From positions 21,512-85,511 of the forward strand of contig JBAMJV010010132.1 of NCBI GenBank assembly GCA_037951105.1: 64,000 bases of DNA, given 5' to 3'. Position 1 is the stretch's first letter, and the number at the start of each line of letters is the position of its first letter. A program made the translations under genes and the position numbers. This DNA comes from Echinarachnius parma (lineage: Eukaryota; Echinodermata; Echinoidea; Clypeasteroida; Echinarachniidae). Below the pieces are notes generated by a model. The model saw only the letters and a program-made list of their open reading frames with translations, had not been told where the DNA came from and ran no database searches. Shown here one piece after another: positions 56,001-64,000 of the stretch.

Positions 56001-58028
56001 ATAAAGACAATTTTGTTTAAATTAGCATTAGCATTATCATTAGGGACTAGATTTCTCTTTCTCTCTCCTTTCCTTTCTTTTTCATTTTCTATTGCGCCTG
56101 CGAATAGTATACTAGAGTCATGGCGCATATTTGTTATTATTATTATTATTATTATCAATCAACATGATCAATAACAAAAAATGCAACGTCATGTGAAAAA
56201 CGGGCAACCAAACAAAGGGAGTTTCATATAAGAAGTTTGGTTCCAAAAAGTAGTTCAGCCTGATTAATAAACTCAATTCTCTAAATAGTAGCACAATGAT
56301 AATATCTAAAAATAAAAAAGTACTTTAAAGTAATGTAATTTAGATAAACATGACGAGGAGGTGTAATGGCATACCAAAAACAACATAATTCATGTCGTGG
56401 ATAATTATACAAATGATGCACAGGCATGAGTGGATCGGTAAGAATTGGATGCACGAGTTTAACTTTGGAATGGTTTAAACCCACGAGCGCAGCGAGTGGG
56501 TTTTAGACCATTCCAAAGTTAAACGAGTGCATCCAATTCTTACCGATCCACGAAATATGCCTGTGGAGCATTTGTTTGATAAAATGGGCGCAAAACAATG
56601 GCTAAATTTACCGACGCTTGCCTGCAAAAGTACCGACGCATGCCTGTAAAAGTACCGACGTATGACTGGGGGAAAATTTGATTTTCACATTTAAATTTTT
56701 TATTTTTTAAAAAATGATTTACATTTTTTTTTAATCAATTTTAAAATTAAAAATTTCGTTTTTAAAATTATATAATTTGTTTACATTTTTTTAAATGATA
56801 TAAAATGAATTTATATCAATTTTAAAATTAATTTTGTTTAAATATTATTATATACATTTTTTTTTTCCGATCCACGAAATATGACTGTGCAGCATTTGTT
56901 TTTTAAAATGTGCGCAAAAAACTGTGAAAATCAAAATAAAGTGAGCCATGCATCAGTAAAAAACTTGTACACGCTAATTGACCAATCAGAATGCAGTGAT
57001 TCTTCTACCCATTTTATAAACTATTATAACTCATGACTGTGATTTCTTTAAAGGGCAATGCAACTCAAGAATAGAGTTTATCCTACTTGATATATCGTAA
57101 TATGCCTTTTTATTATATATAACATAACTCCGACTCAGATTTCTGCTTTGGGATAAATATGTGAAAACTCTATCGGGTTTACCACTATTCATGCGAACAC
57201 TGGAGGCCGCCATTATTAGGTGTGTGCGGACTAATGGTCAGTGATATGCACTAATGCATTTCAATATGATCTATTGAAACCATTGTCTGAATACTTGTAG
57301 ATGTTTTGACGAGTCTGTAAATCAGTGAAAAGCTTTTTGTTCGGCCCGTAGCACACTCGTCATAGTTTGCAAAGCATGTCGGACAATTACAAGAACATGG
57401 CCGCTCCCATCACCTTTTGCCGCCGTAAGAATTAGTAAAATGTGGGTATGTTCACGTAAGGATTTCATGGGATCCAGGAGGCCAAAATTGCCAAGTTATG
57501 TATCAAATAAAATGTCTGTTCACCCTCTAAACGATCATAATAGCCGAACGCCATAGTTTCATTGCCCTTTAATGAACCTTTTAACTGCTTTAAAGGTGCA
57601 CCTGTAAAGTGTCAGATATTGCCCAAAATGATATTTGAGACTTCAATTATATTATATAATTATATTATATAAACGTCATACAGTAATTCGTTGTAAAAGC
57701 TGACGCAAACTTTCGCTTTTTTAACCAGGAAAGCAGTGTTCCTTTTCAATGAAACTTTCACACATCATTCGGACATATCTTACAATGATTTTGGTATAGG
57801 ATTGAAGTCTCAAATGTCATTTTGGGCAACATCTGACACTTTACAGGTGCATCTTTAAATGTCAAGAAGAAAACATATACAGATGTAAAAGATATGTCAT
57901 CATTTTCCGTTCTCTATATGATTTGTTGCAGTTCTTTCGAGATAGATTTAACAGAGACCCAGGAATGCATCATGGACTTCGACAGCGACGGTGAAAGCAT
58001 CGACGACATGACGATGCCCATGGTGTAG
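48969..58028 (+). CDS. Third cadherin TM/cytoplasmic cassette (distal 3' end of gene 2, or a truncated paralog)
   Basis: Exons 48969-49034, 49914-50041, 51117-51200, 55559-55624 and 57932-58028; together 147 codons including TAG. Order: a MAD-like strand and helix (HIVTLYALVYIVDWNSTNVE), an extracellular stalk (IEVLSNSDPSGEEIA), a TM helix (LVIIVIIVLVVYFFSMKR), PAKSMKKGQDEIETPGT, NPMYAHYEETPYVDKD, and an acidic end with MDFDSDGESIDDMT finishing MPMV. Phases 0, 0, 2, 2, 2 match the gene 1 tail from the TM exon onward, and NPxY lies at the same exon start. The terminus lacks S/T at -2, so it is not a class I PDZ ligand. No signal peptide or EC exon lies within 8 kb upstream. Exon 16 of gene 2 is phase-compatible. 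Confidence 0.75.
49258..49819 (-). mobile_element. TTAA-type MITE, young subfamily
   Basis: TTAA at both ends and nearly identical to 63015-63577, including a perfect 26-nt palindrome at 49618-49643 centred on ccggggccccgg. Intron between cassette exons A and B. Confidence 0.8.
50065..50160 (+). repeat. Tandem duplication of 48 bp
   Basis: Two units of gattcgtaaattaattgcac... differing at one base near the end. They start 23 nt after the TM exon donor, and a third partial unit (gattcgtaa) abuts the MITE at 50167. Confidence 0.85.
50167..50394. mobile_element. TAA-target MITE, copy 2
   Basis: TAA at 50167-50169 and 50392-50394. Perfect inverted ends agccctctgcagacagagcc and ggctctgtctgcagagggct. 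Fits PIF/Harbinger-type MITEs. Confidence 0.82.
50804..51022 (+). mobile_element. SINE copy, cassette intron B
   Basis: attgctgctctctacccagg, tgctccccagggagttgaga and tttataaatg with an ATT tail; about 95 nt before exon C. Confidence 0.65.
51117..51200 (+). CDS. Third cassette exon C: juxtamembrane cytoplasmic
   Basis: After atccccag; PAKSMKKGQDEIETPGTNSE, then TNSYAEE and a gtaagt donor, phase 2 to 2. Its AEE|K before NPMY mirrors AEQ|K before NPLY in gene 1. Confidence 0.75.
52145..54262. mobile_element. 2.1-kb long foldback
   Basis: Left end agtctagtcaata and right end ttgactggact. The arms share aagctggggaaagtggttta, gctcatttgcatgtgcc and atgcatataatttgcata with their complements. About 53345-53985 is a non-inverted insert carrying a poly-A/CAAA tract (53900-53945). 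Cassette intron C. Confidence 0.75.
54287..54360 (-). repeat. tRNA-like sequence
   Basis: Minus strand: atggctgagagcttaagcg, then gtgtgggttcgagcccca (B box). The anticodon stem does not pair properly, so this is probably a tRNA-derived repeat or pseudogene rather than a gene. Confidence 0.4.
54510..55515 (+). repeat. Three-unit long tandem repeat with CAGTGTG insert
   Basis: Units near 54510, 54745 and 55290 share gtcgtcctcagctagagggc and cagaacgtaccattccgtc-like ends. The second unit is interrupted at about 54913-55240 by sequence dense in cacagtgtg and its complement. Confidence 0.75.
55559..55624 (+). CDS. Third cassette exon D: NPMY motif
   Basis: After ttttatccag; NPMYAHYEETPYVDKDIQAS, donor gtaagt, phase 2 to 2. 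Contains NPxY plus two more tyrosines in acidic context, possible phosphorylation sites. Confidence 0.78.
55790..56175 (+). mobile_element. LINE 3' fragment
   Basis: Encodes a reverse-transcriptase C-terminal end (YILDLVSVYVPNRNIRSLN, then PQLWNSLPVNVRNATSIES and FK..LFKLAL), with a one-base frame break just before it (TWKALNGL). Ends in an ATT tail at 56135-56155. Different lineage or older than 42306-44510. Confidence 0.65.
56432..56552. repeat. Near-perfect 120-bp hairpin
   Basis: ggatcggtaagaattggatg at the left and its complement catccaattcttaccgatcc at the right, with a short loop at agcgcagcgag. Further AT-rich sequence to 56870 contains diverged copies of the flank. Confidence 0.8.
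57048..57572. mobile_element. 525-bp TTAA-target MITE, GGGCAATG family
   Basis: TTAA at 57048-57051 and 57569-57572; ends agggcaatgcaactc and gtttcattgccct. Cassette intron D. Confidence 0.75.
57590..57858. mobile_element. 270-bp TTAA-target MITE, GGTGCACC family
   Basis: TTAA at both ends. Ends aggtgcacctgtaaagtgtc and gacactttacaggtgcatct. Inner arms also pair (gacttcaat and attgaagtc). Only 73 nt before exon E. Confidence 0.8.
57932..58028 (+). CDS. Third cassette exon E: acidic C-terminus
   Basis: After atttgttgcag; SFEIDLTETQECIMDFDSDG, then ESIDDMTMPMV and TAG. Acidic like gene 1's last exon but much shorter. Confidence 0.78.
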
Positions 58029-59430
58029 ACGAGGAAACACACGCACGAACAGAAAGAGGGGTTAGGAGGAGGAGGAGGGGGGGGGGGGGGGGGGGGGGGA
58101 TGAGGGGCAAAGATTTTGCATCGTAACAAGGGATGTATCAATAATGTAAAATATTATATAAATATAATATAAATAATATTAAAAAAACGAACAAACTCCC
58201 CCCCAACCCCCCCCCCCCCAAAACCCCCCACCCCAAAAAACAACAACAACAAAACACGACTGTCCATTAGGCATAGGTCCGCAGGTCCACTGATCTATGA
58301 CGCAGTTTGGCATTTTATTCTCGAATGCTACTATACGTCTCCTTCTTCGAAGTCAGGTCGAGATTCGAAAAAGGAATTATTTCTTTTCACCCCCTCATCG
58401 TCCATGTTATCAATATCGAAACTGGACGCACTGGGACGTTCCCCGCCATTTAATATAAGAAGTCTGCTCTTTCCATGTTTTATATGTAAGCAAAGGTTTA
58501 ATACTTGTCACCTCTTGACCTCTACTTCATTTAATTTTGTAACGTTGCTGCAGTGTACTTCAAAAGAATGTTCTGCAACGTCATATTCTAATAATGATCC
58601 TTATATAATCCCACACACTCTACGGCGTCCCCCCCCCCCCCCCCCCCTCTCCATTGACATTTTGTAACGAAATGAAAAGAACTTTATCAAATAGACAGTT
58701 TAAACACCTCCTACCGATCAATCCCTTGGGACGTTCGCTAAGGTCTGTCCTTTGCGTCTGAAGGAAGTTTTGTATAATCGACAATGAAGTCCGTCATTGG
58801 CTACTTATGTCCTTTTATTCTTACGACAAAATGTCGAAATAAGTTGGAGATTCAAAGAAAGTAATCGCCAATCTGTCAAACATCTCTCTCACCCCTCCTA
58901 CTCGAGCGACCTCCAGGGATGTCTTCCATCCGCTCTCGATGTCGTACTCGTAACCGTGTTCCGGACACTCGACCTCGGGCTCGAGCCCCCTTCAGCGACC
59001 TCTTCAACCCTCGATCTCGGGCCCGATATCCGTGTAACGAGCGAAGTCCCTACGTGACGGGGGAGCATAGTTTGACGTGTTAGTGCCAGTAGGCAGTAAA
59101 TCAACTTTTCTGAACTTTGGACAACATTTCTGTCTGATTTTGTATTATATAATTATAATTATGATGTAAAATGTGAATATAACAGGCAAATTATCTTGAT
59201 GATTATGATTTATACTACAGCAATTAGTTATTGAAAAACATAGCTCTGTAAATGATGTATGCGCTACTATAAGTTTTCAATTTTATACATGAGAAAGAAT
59301 TTCAAAACAAAGCGGAATCAAACTCTATTTATTAATTTGTGACTTTTGGACCAAAACCCCGCTGGTTTTGTTTTGTTTTGTACAATATTTATGTATTTGA
59401 TTTTCTGTTGGAAATTAAAAAAATAAACTG
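58029..59430 (+). other. Probable 3' UTR of the distal cassette
   Basis: Non-coding after TAG: a 23-G run (58077-58099), C runs (58204-58219 and 58629-58646), and a GC-rich patch at 58891-59060 with open frames but no known domain. AATAAA at 59422-59427 is a possible poly(A) signal. Extent is uncertain. Confidence 0.35.
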
Positions 59431-61365
59431 AAACTGAAACTAAAACTGAAACTGGGTACATGCCTCTGCGTCCTTCTAACATTAATCGCATTGAACGATT
59501 CGGGACACTCTTCATGCTTTCTATAATATACTTTGCATTGGTTTTGGGGCACCGCCCATTCTGCCCCCCCCCCCCCCCACGAAGCTACGTCACAGGGCAA
59601 TATTTTGAGAGAACGACTGTATGAATTATGCAAATCGTGTGTTACCTGTTTGCTATAAAACCTATTGTATTGAATTTAACCAAAACCACTATAATTTCGG
59701 TTATGACAGAATACGTTGATTCCTCTCTTAAAATATTTCAAAGTGTAAGTAAGTGTTAACATTCATAAAAAAATCGCCTCTGTAATATTGACAGATATGT
59801 GTTGTTCTTCATTGAATTAGGGGTATATATCATGTTGTCGTAATGTGTTAAAAGTCTCTTGGTCACAACAAAATAATGTATGCTATTCTAATAACAATAA
59901 TTCAGTAATTTCTCACTAAATTGTTAACCGCTTAAATTCATCTACAAAGTCATTCATGCATAGTATCTATCATGTTTAGACCACCAGACAAAGAACAACA
60001 CATACTTTTATGTTTTGGTAACGTTGTGTGATATCATATCATATGGCTAACACTTTGCAAAGAGATGTGTAGTTTATAAACAATGCAATTAATTACCAAC
60101 ACTTACGGAACCATTATAGCCTATTGGTTCCTTACGCGCCAACGTCTGGGAGTGTGCCAATATTATTCATGCGCACGTTGGGAGACAATAGAATCACGGA
60201 CGATGCTTCTAGACAAAAGGTAGTCTTCGTATGCAGACACTTGAACACATGTCGTAGTATGGAAATGCTTTTTTCCAATTATATAATTTTTCAGAATTTG
60301 TAGATGGCATGGACAACAAACAATTTTACCTTTTATTTATAAGAATATAATTTGTGGGTGGTGGTACCCTTTAAAACGTCACTCTTTCTTGTCGGTATCT
60401 GCCAGCCCTGTATAGGAGTGCGGAGATTTTCTGACATAGAACAATGTTTTTTAATTGACGTATACAAATATGAATGGTAGGAGGCTTTACCATATGTCTT
60501 TCTTCATAATAATAATAGCTAAACGTTGTTGAAATTGTCGGCACATATTGATACTAATCAAAACATCGTGCACGTAAAATGTTGACTAATCTGTTGTTGT
60601 TCGTTATAGGTTTTAGGGGTATACGATGCTCTTCTTGCATAGGACAAATGTTGTCAAAATGTAATTTGATCCCTTAAATTAAAAGAATAATTGCGTGAAA
60701 TTCTTACAATTTGTTGTTCTCATTATTATTCTCTGTGTCTCTTTAAATAAAGCATTTTAAATAGTGAGTTCAGAATCACACTTATCAGAACACCGTGCAA
60801 TGTTGACAAACCTTTTATTAGCTTTAGGGGTACAAAACTGTTGGTATAGGACACAAGTGATGTCAAAAAAATATCCCCCCAAAATGAAAAATTGCTTGAG
60901 GTTCTTACGAAAATGTTTTCATAATTCTTCTATCTCTCTAACTAATGCGGATGAAATCTCATATTCACAGTCATTGAAATATCGGTCATGAATGTTGAAA
61001 AACCTTTTGTTTTTAATTGTCCTAGGGCATGACCGTGTGGGGTGCAATAATGATTGTACCTCTGTTGAATAGGACAAGTGTTGTCAAATACGGTGTAAGT
61101 TGATCCCTAAAATAAGAATCGCATGAGGTTCAATCTTACAAAAATGTTTTCATAATTATTCTTGACTAGCTCTCTACGCTATAAGCGGTTGAAATCGTGA
61201 GTTTATTTTCACATTGATCAACATCATCAAAACATCCCACTTGTCGATGTTGAGATACCTTATTGTTGTCCCTCATCGCAGTCCCCGAGGTACGACACAC
61301 GCAAGAGGCGTAGCCAGTAACATGGGGGGGGGGGGCGTTATTTCGCACGAGGGGGCCGCAGCCTG
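59431..61365. other. No recognisable gene
   Basis: AT-rich spacer. A C run sits at 59567-59578. Several loosely repeated segments (60580-61150) share words such as 'ttttaggggtatacgatgct', 'aggacaaatgttgtcaaa' and 'gaggttc.tacaaaaatgttttcataatt', so this is a decayed tandem repeat with a period of about 230 bp. Confidence 0.45.
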
Positions 61366-61599
61366 TAAAGCCCTCCGCACACAGAGCCGACTCGATCCGA
61401 TCCGACTGGTCTTCAGTCAGGCTAGAGTTGGTTTTGCTCAGTCGTAGCCGATTCAACATGTTGAAACAGCCTCGAATGATCTCCGACTGGCTCTTGACTG
61501 GCAAAACAGGTCAGGAGTCCTGAGCGAACGTATACTGAGCTGAACAGACTGAAAACCAGTCGGATCGGATCGAGTCGGCTCTGTGTGCGCCGGGCATAA
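61366..61599. mobile_element. TAA-target MITE, copy 3
   Basis: TAA at 61366-61368 and 61597-61599; ends agccctccgcacacagagcc and ggctctgtgtgcgccgggca. More diverged than copies 1 and 2. Confidence 0.75.
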
Positions 61600-62771
61600 C
61601 ATGTATTATGGCAACAAATAACCCGTTCCCTTCTAGAAGCTTCCGAAATGACATAGACATCATACATAGCCCACCAGATTCCCGCAGGCAAGGGGTTAAC
61701 ATGTATAGTTCGGATTCTTAATAATCATTCAGACGCACGGTGCCATCTTGCGAACGCCTTGCGTAAAGTGCGAAATATACACTGACTTATTGTTAATAAT
61801 GTAGTGTCCACAAAACTAGCATAGTTACGATGGTCGGACATGTTTAATAATGTTCGGACAGGATACCAATTCACTTTCCATTTCCATTTATTTTCGTTTC
61901 CAACAATATTATGTGCTTATCAATTACAATCATTTACAATTCTATTACAACTACCCAAGCACCACTACCTTAAAATCTGTGTTTTTCTTGTTTGTATCGC
62001 GAGGAGTGGTGAGTGAGGAGGTAAATATTGTATTTGATATTGATTGGGGGCAATTGTGACCCCCTCTTTGCCCCCCTCCCCCCTCACCCTTAGCTACGCC
62101 ATTGATGATCTTGCTCCACAGGACAAGTGGTGTCACTTGATGCCCAAATTCGCATTGTATGAGATTCTAAAAGCCGATCCGAGAGCGGGCGAAATTTATT
62201 CGAGCGCCACTCAAGTGGGCGCTAAACATGCTAAATATGCTGGTAAATCGCGCGGCAGGATGAGCAGATGAGGCTGCGGTCTGCGGCACGCTGGCTGGTC
62301 GGCACGCGGAGAGGACCCGGAGGGGCTCATCGCGAGAAACCGCTTTCAAATCGGACTCGAGGAGGTGGAAGTTTATGTTTTCTTGTTTTCTTACTTATGT
62401 TTTGAAGTGATGGGGAAGGGCGGAGAGAAGGGAAATGAGGGGAGGGGAAGGGGGGGGGGGGGTGGGAGCGTTGAGAAACAAGTAGGGGGTGGGGGGGGGG
62501 GGGGGGGGGGTGGAGAGTTTCTTTTTCTTGCATAGGGATAGGGGTGGTTATGATGTGTTGATGAATCGGTGCAGTCTGCATTTGTGTTGTCAATTTAAAA
62601 GGCGTTTATATTTGATTTAATTTGATTCATTTTATTTTCAACATAATCACATAATACAAAATTATTATACAAATAATACAGAAAGAAATACATTAATTGA
62701 ATACTGCAAAGAAACATGTATAACATAGAGATTGATTAACATAATTATAAACTAACATTACAAATAATTAG
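61600..62771. other. Repeat-rich spacer without a recognised gene
   Basis: 62150-62345 is GC-rich with short open frames in both directions. 62400-62515 is a G-rich block with G runs at about 62450-62461 and 62490-62510. No domain recognised. Confidence 0.4.
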
Positions 62772-63867
62772 TTAAAGGTACTGTTGAGTATTGGTATTTC
62801 CCGAAGTGCCCCCCGATGTTTTTTTTGTGAGATAATGAAAAATGACTGTCAAACTTGAAAGAACATACAATTTTAATGACAGAATAAACTTTATTTGATC
62901 AAAATCGGTTCAGAAACGGCTGAAATATCCATAAGTATATTTTTATTCAAATGATTCTCGCCGGCAATCACTGGGGGATATGTTAGACTTTTTAGAAGAA
63001 AAAAATAAAAATGCTTAAAGGGATAGTTGAGTTCTGGTAAGGAGAGTACAGTTTTAGTGAAACTGAATTTTAGTAACCAAAACCTGCATCATTACATTAC
63101 AAACTAATAGTTATAACTAGAAAGGAACACAAAATTACAAATGACGTAGTAAAGATCATGTTATCATTAAAAAAGAGCCGTTAAAACGTAAGAGGGCGCT
63201 CTCTAAACACTCATCGGTTTCAACCATTTTGAATAAAATATTGTGCATGTGATGCTTTGTTGAAATAGTGATTAGATAGAGAAATAACCAACAACTATTT
63301 AAATACCTATTTTGTAACTTTTTGAAAAGAGGAAGCATTTTTTTGAATTTTTAACGGCTGGTTCAAAATTATCTAATAAACCCGGGGCCCCGGGTTTATT
63401 ACAAATTGTTATATTTATGGATATTTCAGCCGTTTCTGAACCGATTTTTATCAAACAAAGATGATTTTATTGTTTAAATATTATGCTCTTTCAAATTTTA
63501 CACTCAGTTTTTCATTACCTCACAAACCAATTAAGTAGTCTAGCGCCCTCTCTACCAAAACTCAACTTTCCCTTTAAAGACTACTTAGAAAAAAAATCTG
63601 AATAGGTTTTTAAAAAGTCGTTGATGATATCTCTATTGAATCATTATTTTAACAAAACATTAAATGCACAATTTTGTATGAAAAATGGCTAAAACCAGTG
63701 ATTTTTTAAATAGCGAACTCACGGCTCTTTTTGAATGATAACAGGGGTTTTACTTAGTCGTTTGTAATTGTGTATACTTTTTGAGCATAGTGAAATTACA
63801 ACTATTACTTTGTACCGTAATGGTGCAGGTTTTGGTTACTAAAGTTAAGTTTGACCTATCCCTTTAA
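62772..63867. mobile_element. TTAA-type MITE interrupted by another copy
   Basis: Outer element with TTAA at 62772-62775 and 63864-63867 (starts aggtactgttgagtattgg, ends tttgacctatccctt). It is split by the inner copy at 63015-63577. The outer halves align with 44599-45150. Confidence 0.82.
63015..63577 (-). mobile_element. Nested young TTAA-type MITE
   Basis: TTAA at 63015-63018 and 63574-63577, in opposite orientation to its host element. Nearly identical to 49258-49819, including the palindrome at about 63375-63401. The host site reads atgcTTAA..TTAAagac, whereas the unbroken relative at about 44842 reads atgcttgaagac. Confidence 0.82.
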
Positions 63868-64000
63868 GCTAAAGTTAGCTATTTCCGGACTACTCAGAGT
63901 GAATTCATGTCCCTTTCTGTCTAAATCCTAATTTCGCAAATGGGGGCGAAGACAGCCACGATTTGATGTTATTTAGTTTTCTATGAATTATATTGAATGA

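Noticed and set aside
58797..59104. Open frames in a GC-rich patch on both strands
   Set aside because: Probably 3' UTR or repeat; low-complexity translation and no conserved motif.

Overview
This window is eukaryotic, AT-rich and very repeat-dense. Its genes consist of short exons with GT/AG introns. The organism is most likely a marine invertebrate deuterostome, perhaps an echinoderm or hemichordate. That rests on CDH23/PCDH15/CDHR2-type cadherins, many small foldback transposons, and tRNA-headed SINEs with a 'gcgctatataaat' end and an ATT-type tail; it is inference only. All convincing coding exons are on the + strand and all belong to non-classical cadherins.

Gene 1 (1 to 12978, 5' end outside the window) has 15 visible exons. 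They encode about two and a half extracellular cadherin (EC) repeats, a membrane-adjacent domain (MAD) of the CDH23/PCDH15/CDHR2 type with an internal RKRR site, one transmembrane (TM) helix, and a cytoplasmic tail with NPLY and a C-terminal class I PDZ ligand (FSDV). Positions 12979-21168 are intergenic and filled with MITEs, including copies with TTAA ends, and a 355-bp tandem duplication.

Gene 2 (21169 to 40705) begins with a signal peptide and encodes EC1 to EC6 in exons 2-16. It then continues into a TM/cytoplasmic cassette (36266-40705) whose exons and introns are both homologous to gene 1. This gene carries three apparent 1-nt frame disruptions and two degenerate partial exon copies lying just downstream of their parent exons.

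A third TM/cytoplasmic cassette (48969 to 58028) has the same exon pattern and phases but no recognisable ectodomain exons in the 8 kb before it. The phases let gene 2 exon 16 splice in frame either to its near cassette or to this distal one. My main hypothesis is that the distal cassette is the original 3' end of gene 2, and that a duplicate of the gene 1 cassette landed in its intron. It would now be an alternative or decaying second C-terminus.

Mobile sequence fills the introns and spacers. It includes several TTAA-target MITE families (one copy nested in another), TAA-target MITEs, foldbacks up to about 2.1 kb, SINEs, LINE 3' fragments with degraded reverse transcriptase, and more than ten poly-G or poly-C runs. 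From 58029 to 64000 I see the probable 3' UTR of the third cassette and then repeats, with no convincing gene.
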